Notes under the pieces: model-generated
What the model was told of the DNA's origin: nothing
The model's input: the letters and a program-made list of their open reading frames with translations, nothing else
Databases searched by the model: none
Assembly: GCA_018806985.1 (NCBI GenBank)
Contig: JADANN010000032.1
Span: forward strand, 2,749,501-2,813,500
DNA: 64,000 bases
Direction: 5' to 3'
Source of the DNA: Angiostrongylus vasorum
Lineage: Eukaryota > Nematoda > Chromadorea > Rhabditida > Metastrongylidae
Shown here: in pieces, positions 1 to 16,043 of the stretch
How positions within the stretch are numbered: the first letter of the stretch is position 1
Layout of the letters: every line of letters begins with the position of its first letter
Made by a program: the position numbers and the translations under genes

Positions 1-636
1 TATTCGAAAAGAAAAATCTGATTTGTTGAGATTATACAGATTTAATGGTGTCATTTCTCTCTTGTTGAGATTCGGTCTGCTACATTGTCCTCAATCGGTC
101 CGTTTAATCTAATCGCATGAATCGCTGTCGTCCTTTAAGAACCCTAAGCGCAACGCAGTAATCCTCCTTTCGATCTACGTGTATCGACCGATGGAGATCT
201 GGCAGCGGTTTGCTCGATTATTTTTGATTCCGGTGAAATCACACTTGCCCGGCATTCAAGAGTGTATAAGACGATAGAACCCACGTACGAACCAGCCCGT
301 TATCACAGATGACGCTTGGATGGAGACGTTTAGAATGAAGGAATTATTGGGGGACTTCATAATATTTGAGGGTAAGCCATCCAAATATTCTTTAATCTAT
401 AACCTAAATATTTAAATAATAGATCGTTGAGGTTGTACAACTAGTCAACAATCAATAAATGTTGTGCAAAATCCCTAGAAGGATGCTTTTTTTCAAGAAT
501 TGTGTGAAATTTGATTGAATCATGTTGAAGACGTCTCCGAGCTTTAAATCTCTTGATTGCAAAAAGAATTCTAGACATTATGTTTTCATTAATTATAACG
601 TCTATGGTCGATTAGTGTACTGGTTAAAAGTGCCCC
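1..636. other. No recognised feature
   Basis: AT-rich DNA with stops in all frames at short spacing. I see no convincing exon, repeat head or hairpin here. Confidence 0.5.
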
Positions 637-650
637 ACAACACACACACA

Positions 651-699
<49 letters not shown>

Positions 700-843
700 G
701 CACACACATACGCATTCATGCATACACACACAACACACATACACATACATACACACATACACACATATACACATACACACACAACACACATACACACATA
801 CACACACATACACACACAACACACACATACACACACACACACC
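637..843. repeat. CA/TG microsatellite, interrupted
   Basis: About 200 bases of CA repeats broken by CG, TA and CAA units. Open frames on both strands through it are artefacts of the repeat (His/Thr-rich one way, Cys/Val-rich the other). It abuts a half copy of the foldback family at about 845. Confidence 0.95.
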
Positions 844-844
844 C

Positions 845-960
845 AAAGCGTGGACCATCGACTCGGATCTTCGGCTCTAATGAAGACGAAGACGTCGAAA
901 CGTTAGCCGAAAGAAATATATTTATCAACCTCGTGTAAGCTCATCAAAGAAAGAATACAC
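845..960 (+). mobile_element. Half copy of foldback family (single arm)
   Basis: Contains the family hallmarks: a GGACCATCGACTCGGATC stretch, then repeated GAAGACGAAGAC, a GAAACGTTAGC core, and a CAACCTCGTGT terminus. The matching opposite arm seen at 24075-24375 is absent; the CA microsatellite occupies that position. Confidence 0.6.
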
Positions 961-1150
961 ACACGACCGTTGGTTTGATCTGCCCCGCTAGGTAACCGAA
1001 GCTTCCATCCCTCCAGGGTCGGCAACTTTGTACCAGAGTTGTTTGCAACTACATAAAAACACTAACATAGTACATGGATGAGCTCATTAAGTTCATTGTA
1101 CAAGGCAAATATGCATTCAGTTACTTCTATGGTAGTGCGAATGGAGTCGA
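960..1150 (+). mobile_element. SINE-A fragment
   Basis: Matches the body of SINE-A: CTTCCATCCCTCC followed by GGTCGGCAAC and a later ATATGCATTCAGTTAC block. The tRNA-like head is not recognisable. Confidence 0.55.
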
Positions 1151-1159
1151 ATTCGTTTC

Positions 1160-2030
1160 ACATTCCTCATGGATTGCTCAACAACAAATGCTTTATATTT
1201 TATCATCCACTGATGATTATTCACATTGAAGCAGCAAACATGAGCTGAACATAAGTAGTGCTGAATGAATATTCAATCACTTCATCTACTTGCATAACTT
1301 AATCATTCTTGTGTTCGTGCTTAAGTACATTCATTCAGATGTTTGTCAGCGTTATGGGTTAATTAACTCAATAGGACTAAACTGTTGTCCCCATTTTTCC
1401 GTCAAAATACGTCATGAACACATATAAATCCTTTTGTACTCAGTCACCGTGACCGCGTTACCTTACTACCAGTAAGAGTATACCGACTGTTCTACCTGTG
1501 TGAGCGTGATGTTTCTGACATAATTCCACTAGTGTATTTGCAATCTTACGTGAGTGACTTTATTTGGGTATGGCGTTGTTTGGCGTTGTTCACTGTGAGA
1601 CGTTTTTCCTTCTTGTTTATTCTGAGTGTGTCTGTCTCATGATCACCGACAAAACCATGGGTAAGACCACCCTCAACCCGTCATCCCCCTTCACCTAGAC
1701 GCACACACGCACGGGCCTAGCGCTACGGTAGCAGGGCGACCGGACGACCGGCCGTCCGACTCTGAACGAGCGCAGGGCGGATGCGTCCGTCGTAAGACGT
1801 AGTGCATTGCAACGACCTCGAGAACGAAACAGGTCCTCAGCGAATCGGCGCCAATACAATGATGTCATCGAGTTTTATCGTTTATAGAAATTGGAGACTT
1901 CACCAGCTACTCATTCTAGCGGTTTCACAAATACGGAGAACGTACAGAGCAACTATTTTGTGTGCTTTTTTCATTGATAAGCTGCGGACCATCGACTTGG
2001 ATCGCCGGCTATGAGGAAAAGGAAACATGT
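1160..2030. other. No gene recognised; GC-rich patch inside
   Basis: Mostly AT-rich. A GC- and CpG-richer patch at about 1660-1860 stands out and shares short blocks, such as CAGCGAATCGG, with the GC-rich patch at 24770-24990. I cannot show that it is coding. Confidence 0.4.
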
Positions 2031-2034
2031 TTTT

Positions 2035-2240
2035 AAATTGTTGAGCTTACACGAGGCTGATAAACATTTTTATTTCGGCTAACTTTTTCGACATCTTTAT
2101 TTTCATCAGAGCCGATGATCCGTGTCAGTGGTCCACAGTTGCTCATGATCTCGAAGACGAAAACTTGGAAACATTAGCCGTATAAATCTTTTTATCAATC
2201 TCGTGTTAGCTTATCAATCAAAGAATACATATTGATTAGT
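2035..2240. mobile_element. Foldback-family element, diverged
   Basis: Left part reads the family core in reverse, starting with a terminus like GAGCTTACACGAGG. Right part reads it forward, with GAAGACGAAAAC and ending ATCTCGTGTTAGCTTATC. The two arms are imperfect reverse complements. It is followed by GCCGAGGTCAAAAGAAAGTC, a form of the short motif seen beside other foldbacks. Confidence 0.6.
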
Positions 2241-2244
2241 CACG

Positions 2245-2950
2245 CCGAGGTCAAAAGAAAGTCAGTTTTTTTAAATATTTTGTTTGAATCTCCTATTATT
2301 CATTAAAAAGATTACAGAACAGCTTCATCCGTTCCCCCAACATCGTTTGAGGGTCGTTGGGCGTCCACCCAGTTAGTATATGATGTTCAATGGATATTCT
2401 AGAAAACTAGCATTCATTACGATTTTTCCAATTGATCGTTATCAAATTTACCAGCATATCATCAATATGAACGGATCATCTAGAGATTTAGAGAGATTCG
2501 TCTAGAGAATTTCGCTGACTTTGATCAATGTTTTCGCTGAATTTTTCCACACAGCCGTTTTATGATTTTCCCTAGGTTGTCCATCATGTACAGTGGCCAC
2601 TTCCAGCCACTGTAGATGATAATGAGCATGGTTGCTTTGCGAGCAGGATTCTTCCAGAACAGCAGAAGTATATGCAGTAGTTCTGCTGTTAGTTGTGTTT
2701 TCGAATGCATGAACTCCTCAGTTTTGGTGACCCCTACCTGTACTCGGTAGATAGTCCGTTACCGGTGGAGTAGATTGCGCTGTGAGTAACAAACTAGGTC
2801 TTTCGTTTTGTCCATGCAAAAATGTTTCTGTTCTGTTTGACTTGGACCAAATATATGGAAAGTTCACATTAGAACATTGACAGATCCTAAACTACTTAAT
2901 GTTTTATTAATTCTTGATTATACTTTGTCAATTAGTATCTTAATGTAATA
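2245..2950. other. No recognised feature
   Basis: AT-rich; no exon or repeat recognised between the foldback element and the SINE-B copy. Confidence 0.4.
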
Positions 2951-2952
2951 CT

Positions 2953-3344
2953 GCGGATAAAGACGGATAGCACAGTGGTAGTGGTGTCCGTCATTACGAG
3001 CGTGGTGCTAGTTCGATTCCGCTCCGGGCCAACCAAGCCACTCATCTCTCCGGTGTTGGGAGTTTTGTACCGGACTTGTCTGGGAAAAAATCCCTCTCTG
3101 CAATCGAATTGGGAACGCTCCATCCTGGGTATCTCAAGACTCTCAAGAGGAAGAACTGCTCGACCAGAATTCTACGGCATTCAAGATGAAATCGAAATCC
3201 TAAAGCAGCAACCGAACCCACACTTAAAGCTGGAAGATGCTCGTTTTTGGTGGATGAGAGGAAACGAATCGAATGTGAGAAGTGCTGGGATCCGCACAGT
3301 AGACGTGAAGACTGATCAAATAAAATCAAAAAAATAAATAAAAT
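2953..3344 (+). mobile_element. SINE-B, full-length copy
   Basis: The tRNA-like head has an A-box-like TAGCACAGTGG and a B-box-like AGTTCGATTCC spaced as in RNA polymerase III promoters. The roughly 300-base body follows, ending GCTGGGATCCGCACAGTAGA and an A-rich tail with TAAAT units. The close copy at 29948-30322 shows the same head, body and tail, which defines the family. Confidence 0.8.
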
Positions 3345-3629
3345 GTAATGTTGCACAACCTTAATAGTTGTAATGCATTAAAATACTAATAATCACAAAG
3401 ATATTAACTAAGTAATTGGACAACTCTATAGTTTAGCATTTAATTTTTTTGGGATCTTTACTGAAATTTCTATCTTAGGCTGACAGTAATGACGATTCTG
3501 GTCGGGCGACAACATCGTCGGAAACGTCCTCAGTGTGTGATTTTCCTCCCGACGACGAACCAACGGGTTAGCAGCCCTTACGATTATATATTTGTTTGTT
3601 GCCTTTATACAATTTTTTTTATTCTCACT

Positions 3630-3955
3630 ATCCGGGCGGGGATAGCGCGGTTGTTAGTGATGCTGTTGATCAGGAAGCAAAGCCTCTAGATCGACCCCTC
3701 ACCTCACCTGTGCTCTCCTCCAATCTACGACGTAGGAACGTCTTAGCTCTGCTATCTCCAAATTTGGAAGGAGAATCGACTCGACCAGCATTCTACTGCA
3801 TTTATAAAGAAGAAAAAAATCCTCAAGCAGCAGCTGAAACAATGAACGAAATGTCCGAAGAATATTGTGGACGATGAATGCCAGGCAAACGAATCGAACG
3901 CTAGAAGTGCTTGGATCCGCAAGGTAAATGTGATGATTCTGCGGGAGTCAAATAA
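3630..3955 (+). mobile_element. SINE-B, diverged copy
   Basis: Head GGGGATAGCGCGGTTGTTAG, then body blocks shared with other copies: GACTCGACCAGCATTCTAC, CTCAAGCAGCAGC, and GAAGTGCTTGGATCCGCA. Confidence 0.7.
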
Positions 3956-4366
3956 CGTAGGCATGATTTCAACTTGATAAATGATTCAGTAAAATTGTTC
4001 TGAAGCAGTCTTAATCTTTACACCGCAGAATCGATTTTCTCATATTTTCCACAGCTGGTGAAAATGGTCTTGTCTAAAGAAAAAGGTGAAAAAATGTTCG
4101 AAGAACGAAGAGGGAAGAACGTAGAAAAACAATAACATCGGGTAACATCAGAGAACGACTAAGACTTCCTTGCGTGATGTAGCGTAATGAGGTGACGTCA
4201 GTTCGGTGCGTGTGGCTATCGCTAGGACGGATAGGATACTTGGTGACAAGACATCAAACGAATTAGCCGAAGAAAACTTTCCGTTCTCAAATAAGAACAC
4301 TACCGTTCAACGGTCGTTTGTTGATGCGGTGGAAGTGCACGAGGAATGCTCCTGTTCTACCCCCTA

Positions 4367-4388
4367 CACTTCTCTCTCGCTCGCTCTG

Positions 4389-4420
<32 letters not shown>

Positions 4421-4428
4421 CTTTTCTT
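4367..4428. repeat. CT-rich simple repeat
   Basis: Run of CT dinucleotides grading into CTTT units. Confidence 0.9.
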
Positions 4429-4774
4429 TAATAATGTCAGGTCATTGAAATGAATAACAAAAGGTGGTGGCCTCAGTTGGAATAACATAAATAACAACTA
4501 ATAGCTAATCTTAAAGACACAGTCATCTAGAAAACCGACAAATGGAAATTGAGTTGACAATATTTCCTTTTATGAGAGCATCGTGAATGGAAAATGTGTA
4601 AATTTTACTAGGTATTTCCAAAATAAGGGCACAGAAAGCAGATAGGTTATAGGTACCTTGGGATAAACCAACTGCTTCTACGCCGTTACACCACCTACAG
4701 AGCCCTACCAAACCACCTACACCTCCGTTGACATCAAAATGCTAAAAGAATTGCCTAGATGAGCTTCATTCGAG

Positions 4775-5010
4775 CCACAAAGCCTGACGACTGTGGTGAA
4801 TATCCGAGAATGCCCTACCAAGGCTATCTCAAAATTCTAGGGAGAAACGATTCGACCAGCATGCAACTACACGTTTAAAAAAACAAGGTCGTTATGTGGC
4901 AATGGAACGTAAACGCGAACCAGAAGACCTTAGTGGGTAACGGGTGCACGGTAGCGAACCGAATGAAGGAAAGGCCAGGATTCGCACGATGTACGGATAA
5001 GTGGTAAACA
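4775..5010 (+). mobile_element. SINE-B remnant
   Basis: Weak matches to the SINE-B body: CGATTCGACCAGCATGC, CGAACCGAATGAAGGAAAG and GGATTCGCAC near the end. Heavily diverged. Confidence 0.35.
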
Positions 5011-5329
5011 TAAGAATAAATGTTTTCTAAAAATACTGGTTGCGGTAAATCCATCAATGCAGGATTTGACAAGCAACGTAGCTAAAGTGCGTGATTTCAG
5101 CATTTCTGCCATACCGTAGCCGACAACCGTTTGCTTCATCTCCCTTGGTGTTCTCGGATCAGAGAAATTTGCCAACAATTTTGTCCGGGCTGGAAAATAT
5201 CAAGAAGGAATTCTTCGTTGGAGGTGACGACAATTAGCAAGTTTTTCCAGTTGACCGACTTTTTTTCTTCTCGTCGGTCACGTGGTTGATTCGTTTTTTT
5301 ACACTTTATATTCGCTTATTTAAGTAATC

Positions 5330-10616
<5,287 letters not shown>

Positions 10617-11210
10617 AGATTATATATAACTCTACTTTGCAAGTTGCTGTGATTGGCTGTTATTAAACGGCCGAAATGGATTTCTATCTCAACCTGAATA
10701 CAAGTTTCCTTAGAATAATCGGAATTGTGTTAAAAAGGATTCTAGCGCCTCATCTTGCCATTACTCGAAGCTCATCATGTGATTGTGCCATAATTTATGA
10801 TGATTTTCACTTATATCACTTATGGTGCTCATTGTTCACTCAATAATTTACTGTTTAGGTGTTCAAATGTGTAAATCAGGATCATTGAGCCTCCGACTTC
10901 ATGTTTTGCTTTCATGGAATTTTCCACCATGCGTCCTCATTGATGATTCACTTGGTGCTAGTCCTTCTAATGCGTATCGATCGGGTGGTTGATTAGTTTA
11001 AGGATCTGATGGCCGGTTTTTGTAGCGATTTCTATTATTGTCGGTCGATTTTGCTTGTATATCGACCCACAATAGCACGAGCACTTCCTGCCTCACTCTA
11101 GTCACCTACGTTGTGACGTCATTCACTTTTGTAGCAACTCTATGCTATATAAGATGTACACAAGAAATATAAATTGTTTAATGTTAACCTTCTGTTTGTT
11201 GCCTACTATA
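10617..11210. other. 3' flank of the KLF gene
   Basis: AT-rich, no further in-frame coding. I do not see a clear AATAAA close to the stop; TATTAAA at about 10660 is the nearest variant. Confidence 0.4.
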
Positions 11211-11214
11211 ATTT

Positions 11215-11375
11215 TAACGGCAAGGGATGATGTGAAATACAACCACAATGGTGCTGACATATTTGCAGAACTGTTGACCACGGGTCACATCGAACCACGA
11301 TTGCTCTTTTCAGGGATCGTGTGTTACACACTGCACCACTGAGGCCCTTGCTTTGCCTTTATCTAAGCTAGTTTT
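11215..11375 (-). mobile_element. SINE-C copy
   Basis: On the minus strand it reads GGCCTCAGTGGTGCAGTGTG (A-box region), then a B-box-like GTGGTTCGATGTG. The body includes TGCAAATATGTCAGCACC and TTGTGGTTGTATTTCACA. Confidence 0.7.
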
Positions 11376-11814
11376 CTACCTAACGGTGACATCAGCAATA
11401 AGTTTTTTAACTCTAAATAAAAAAATAAAAAAAAGGCTATAGATGGTGTTTTCCCATGCACGGCCCCTGAATGTGGTTCAAATTAACATTGACTGGTTCC
11501 AGTGACTGTCACATCTGTTGCAACAACACAGTGATGTTAAATTTGCTTAGATCCACTTAGGCTATGAGTGCTTTAGTCTTTTGTTGTAAGCTACATAATT
11601 CTGTTGATAGGATAGCTGGATTTCTATCGTTGGCGGAGGTACTGATAGGTCCTGCGCAGTTGGATGTGCTTAATACCTGAGTTGACTATAGAACTTTTTA
11701 CAATGTACGTGAAAGTAACTATTCTTTGTAAGCAACTATAAAGACAAAGGTAAGGCATCCGATCTTGATAAATCCTTTGGAGATGCGTCATTTCATTCCA
11801 CTTTGTCAACCATC

Positions 11815-12020
11815 GTTAGAGGTGATTAAACGCACATCTGGGCTATGTAAAAGCTTCCAATAAGATCAAGCTTGTGTTTTCACGCTCTCAGAAAAGTATG
11901 GTTCCAATTTTTCCGACTTCGCAGGATGGGAGCTTAGCTTGCTCTGAGTACGAGATCGAATCAACGGTCAAGTGTGAATTATCGCAGGAGACCTCTGATC
12001 ACTTCGCTACACGCGCTCTG
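11815..12020 (-). mobile_element. SINE-A copy, diverged
   Basis: Shows GTTAGAGGTGATTAAACGC, ATCTGGGCTATGTAAA, then GGTTCCAATTTTTCCGAC and a head end GATCACTTCGCTACACGCGC, all in reverse orientation relative to the family. Confidence 0.6.
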
Positions 12021-12160
12021 CAAATACGAATTAGTTTGATTTTTTGAGGTGGCACAACAATAATACTATAGTACTGAATAGGAGGTTATGATTTAATAAT
12101 ATGATGAGAGGACGTGTTGAGTTGTATTTTCACCTAACTGTAGCAGCACAGGAACATCTA

Positions 12161-12199
12161 CGCCACTTTTCATTAAGAGGAGTTAATGAAAAAGTGGCG
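12161..12199. repeat. Short hairpin
   Basis: CGCCACTTTTCATTA and TAATGAAAAAGTGGCG pair with one bulge around a short GAGGAG loop. It could be a tiny MITE remnant or a structured RNA; nothing else supports either. Confidence 0.6.
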
Positions 12200-12965
12200 A
12201 AATGTTAAGCTAGAAGTCACGTGTCACTTTAGTATGCTAATGAGCCTAGTAGAATGGTCCGTCCTGTTCCTTGAGGGTTGGCATAAAATATCGGATTTCA
12301 GAAGAAAGAATCATTAAGACGACTTATTCATCCTCAGTAACGTGGTATGGAGGTAGATGGACATTGTTCGAAGAGAGTATGATGTAACTAGTAGGTGGCT
12401 TTTCCCCCTCTGCTCTTCTGGATGCACTGACTGTTTCACCCGGACATCCATTTTAGTATCGCCAATGAGAATCATACAATGCTTTAACGACGATTTTTTT
12501 TCAATTTCTGCATCTTCAGCTGGATTTTGCTGCTAATCTGCTGTGCTCAAAAACCTTTTATAGCTGCTCTGCAGAGCATTATACACTCGAGTGCCGATTG
12601 GTAATTGCCTACACATCATGCATCTTCACCCTGTCGACTGTGGAATTTGCAAAGGCAGACGTTTCTTAGTTATGTCCGAAATCGACTTTATTAGCACCAT
12701 CATAAAGTACTGAATGAGCTAGTCGTATTTTTTAATCGATGTTGTAGACTGCAGTAGAGCTTCCTCTTAAATGGCAATTGGAGAAGCAAGCTGTCCAGAA
12801 TAAGATTCCGGAATTTTACGGGACCGCTTCATGACAAGAGTGGCAACTGATGGAAAGACTTCAGTTGACAACCTGATCAATTTGTTATGGTATTCCACAC
12901 TGGGAGAGACTCTAACGTCCAATGTACAGAATAAAATCCTTAGAATTGTAAGTTACCATAAAATA
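12200..12965. other. No recognised feature
   Basis: No exon chain or repeat head recognised. Confidence 0.4.
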
Positions 12966-12971
12966 AAGAAA

Positions 12972-13246
12972 GCATAAAGCTCTCAGCGTTGATCAATCTC
13001 TGAGGGATACGCCATGCCTTCGACTTCACTAAAAATCGTTTGGAGGTGACTGAATGCATATCTGGTCTTTATAATGACTCGCGGTGGACTACCGATGTAT
13101 CGAGCCAGTGCTGCTATCGTCCCAGACAGGTCTGGCACCAATTTGCCGATCCCGGAGAGATGGAAGGCTTGGTGTGTCATGGGCGCGGGGATCAATTCCA
13201 CATGTGTCTTTCAGGGTGCCTCCGACCACTGCGCCACACGCCCCGT
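12972..13246 (-). mobile_element. SINE-A, full-length copy
   Basis: Reverse orientation, from AAAGCTCTCAGCGTTGATCA through TGTATCGAGCCAGTGCTGC and GACAGGTCTGGCACCAATTT to the head CACTGCGCCACACGCC. Confidence 0.85.
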
Positions 13247-13499
13247 TATAATAATTAGTAATGTTCTAATCAAGAAACCCATTTATTGAACACGAAGTAG
13301 TTCACACACCTTCCTTCCGCCGCATAGGGTACAGCGATGGACGTTGGCGCTTGAATTTTCAATAATGTTCTCATGCCAGTTAGTATTGTTAGATTTCCTC
13401 GTAGTCGTAAGAAATCCGATCTGAAAGAATCAACAAAACAAATTCTGTGGACACAGTTCTGATACGTATTCAACAACCTCATTTATTCACAAGCACATT

Positions 13500-13690
13500 A
13501 CCTCACCTGTTACCTGTCGTCCCGTTGATCGTCGAGTGACTCGAGCGGATACCAGTAAATCTTCCATTTCTCCCTGTCGCGTGCAAGAGTAGCCCAGTGG
13601 GTTCTATTCGCTCTGGGGACTGGTTAAGCATCATACCTTACTTCGAGGCTTTTCATGAAGAACGCTGACCATCGGATTCATGGTCTTCCC
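13500..13690 (-). mobile_element. RTE-like LINE 3' fragment
   Basis: Closely matches 53455-53625, the 3' part of the longer RTE-like element: CGAGTGACTCGAGCGG, TCCCTGTCGCGTGCAAGAGT and CCAGTGGGTTCT occur in the same order in both. Confidence 0.7.
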
Positions 13691-13814
13691 GCAGTGCAAG
13701 TACATAAGTTCTATACTTAGCTCTAATGCTAATTTTCGCTACACGCCAATTTCGTCCTTTAGGTTCAACTTTGCATGTCTATAATAATTTGCCTCTCCTG
13801 TGGTCATACTTTCA

Positions 13815-13816
13815 GA
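13815..13816 (+). other. Possible 5' trans-splice acceptor of the BOD1-like gene
   Basis: TACTTTCAG/AAT precedes the inferred ATG at 13858 by 42 bases, with no upstream coding exon evident. This fits SL trans-splicing of a nematode mRNA but is inference. Confidence 0.35.
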
Positions 13817-13857
13817 ATTTGAATCCAGTGTTTTCTGAGGTATTCAGTCCTTACGAT

Positions 13858-16043
13858 ATGTCTTCTGTGAAAAATGTGGCGGAGATTAAGCTGGACATCG
13901 AGAAGTCTGTGAAGCGAGAAGGAACATTCGATGTTGTCAGAAAGCAGGCGTTCGCTATCGTCAACTCTGATGGATTTCTGGAGTCCCTTCAGGTATGACC
14001 TTCGTATTTTGACTCGTTTTGTAAGGAATGAGTTGTTCTTTACCTTTTAAGCTGCAGATGTTACCAGAATAATAACTTCTTTCTCCTACTCGGTTAAATT
14101 TTCGCAGACGTGAACGATATGGGATAGATTTGTGCTTCGGCTTGCTTGTTATATTCTGTAGTTAGCGTGCATTACAAAAAGGCTTTCAGAAGAAGGTCGC
14201 CGTTGACATTAGAAATATGGTTCGTTGTAATCCGGAGCGGTTGTCGAAAGAAGACTTTCGAAGCATGATAAGGCATCATTTACGTACCAAATTTTTGCCT
14301 GAGATAGCAGAGAAAGTGAACTCTTCAGTTGATCGAGGATGGTTGAAGTCTCAGCTTTCAGAAAATGTTAAGGAAAAGGTGCGTCTTTTACATTCTTCTT
14401 TCTCCGGTTGCCTTCCCGTTACAGCGTCCCCACTTTCGAAAAGCGTTTCGCATTTAACTGTTCATATATGTAAAATACAACCGTAATGATGCTAAGACAT
14501 CTGTAAAATTTCGAACTGCAGGTGTCTGCGGTGGGGAACGGACGCGCTATTATCCTTTCAGGGGGTTAACGCATTCACCACCACATCACACTCCGACTTG
14601 GGCTTCCCAGATCAGTCACGTTGACGGGTGATTGCTGATGGCACTGATAAATAGAACACTAGCTGAAAGACAGGCGAAACGAAGGACCCGCATGGTGTGG
14701 TGGTGAACGCGTTAGACCCCGGAAAGGGGTAATAGCGCGTTTGTTCCCCACCGCAGGCACCTGCATTCCGGAGTTTTGAAATGTTTCAGCATCATTACCG
14801 TTGTATTTTACGTAGTAGCCTGCCGTGAAAAATTCTAATAGGCAGCAAACTATAAGAAACGTTAGCATTGTTCATGTATGAGGAAATATGTTTTCCTGTT
14901 TCACTTCTGTACCTTCCGAGCACAAATGTCTGCCTTGATTCCGGCCAAGTTAAGTTCAGATTTTCGAAACTTTCGGAGCAAATTTTAATGTTTTTTTTTC
15001 AATTTTTAGCGCAGAGCTGTAGCCGCTAACATCAACATTCATTGTGGCCACATTACGTTTTCTTGGATGGAATTCTGCTTGTTCAAGCGTTCCGCTATTC
15101 AAAATACGACGTTTTATGAAAATGGAAGAGATGAAATTGCGTTTTATGATTATCAAAAGTGGGAATTCCATGGTACTATAATAGCAGGCGCTGATACTAA
15201 TGCAGTGGTAGAGATGCTGTTGAATAATGTACATCAGGATATTGGTTCGACTCTACGCCAAGCCAACCAAGCCTCTTATCCCTATGAGATTAGAGAAATG
15301 ATACTAGACGTGTCTGGGAAGAGCTTTCTTCGTGCGTAAAGGCTGGTGATTCCCTGTGATGTGAAGCCTGGTTACGAGCGCGGCTATTCCGGGATTTCAA
15401 GAAGAATTTACTCGAACGTCGTTCAACGATATTCCTTAAATAACACTGAAATCCCCATCTAATCCATAGCCGAAAACCTTACGCAAATCCGAACCCTACT
15501 GGAAAATGGATGCGAGTAAACGAATCAAATGAGGGAAATGCTGGCGCCCACACATTATTTTATGTTAGGTCATATAAAAAATGTATTAAAGAGATGTGAG
15601 GGGAAGACCTTTAGATTCTAGTAGTTTTTGTTTAAATTAATGAAGTTCGTTATGAACTAAAATATGTTGATTCGAAGTTGAGATACAGGTGTTAAACCAA
15701 TCGGCGGTGTTTGAGTTGCAACTGTCGAGCCTTGTTTGTTCTCTTCCCTCGTCATTCCCCATTACTTGTTAGTGAACGCACACGGTTTCCGGCATTTGTG
15801 AACTATAAACTTGAAATACAAATGCTTGTAAACTTGAATTACATTATTCAGGTTGAAAAAGCACTTATGATGAAATCTGTTGTGGAAGGGAAATTAGCTG
15901 TGGACGTATTCGATTTTGGCAACCTTGTCGATTCAGGAGGTTACTCTAGTAGCGATAATTCATGCAGTCGCCTTAAGTCATCCTCAGATATGTCCGTTTC
16001 TGATGTCGCATCAAATTCTTCTTTTATTGATGTCATTACTTAG
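13858..16043 (+). CDS. BOD1/Shg1 (COMPASS-Shg1) family-like protein
   Basis: Three exons, 13858-13992, 14190-14378 and 15852-16043, all phase 0, give 171 aa. The architecture resembles BOD1 (about 185 aa in human), a kinetochore regulator of PP2A whose fold is shared with the Shg1 subunit of Set1/COMPASS. Similar features are an N-terminal helical block with a TFDVVRKQAFAIVNSD segment, then a basic helix FRSMIRHHLRTKF and a third block SENVKEK-VEKALMM corresponding to the region ending in VEKAV in vertebrate BOD1. The last 45 residues are Ser/Asp-rich and probably disordered. The start is the first ATG after the TTTCAG at 13815; the frame is open upstream, so an earlier start cannot be excluded. 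Intron 2 holds an inverted SINE-C pair and a SINE-B copy. The gene model is strong; the family call rests on remembered similarity and is moderate. Confidence 0.7.
14450..14650 (-). mobile_element. SINE-C copy, left arm of an inverted pair
   Basis: Reads AATACAACCGTAATGATGCT, then GGTGTCTGCGGTGGGGAACG and CGCATTCACCACCACA. This is the reverse of the neighbouring copy at 14665-14880. Confidence 0.8.
14665..14880 (+). mobile_element. SINE-C copy, right arm of an inverted pair
   Basis: GGCGAAACGAAGGACCCGC, the A-box region TGGTGTGGTGGTGAACGCG, a B-box-like GCGTTTGTTCCCCACC, then the body TTTCAGCATCATTACCGTTG. Head to head with the copy to its left, separated by only a short spacer, so the intronic RNA could form a long hairpin. 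Confidence 0.8.
15190..15565 (+). mobile_element. SINE-B copy in the BOD1-like gene intron 2
   Basis: Head TGCAGTGGTAGAGATGCTG and B-box-like TTGGTTCGACTC, then CCAACCAAGCCTCTTATCCC, GACGTGTCTGGGAAGAGC and CGAATCAAATGAGGGAAATG in family order. Confidence 0.65.

Noticed and set aside
637..843. CRISPR-like or spaced repeat array
   Set aside because: There is no spacer/repeat structure; it is a simple dinucleotide repeat with interruptions in a eukaryotic context.
522..938. Open frames rich in His/Thr (plus) and Cys/Val (minus)
   Set aside because: They are translations of the CA microsatellite and exist on both strands only because the repeat lacks stops.
2953..3030. tRNA gene
   Set aside because: A- and B-box-like motifs are present, but the sequence continues into a repeated body and there is no proper acceptor stem; it is a SINE head. 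The same applies to the heads of the other SINE copies.
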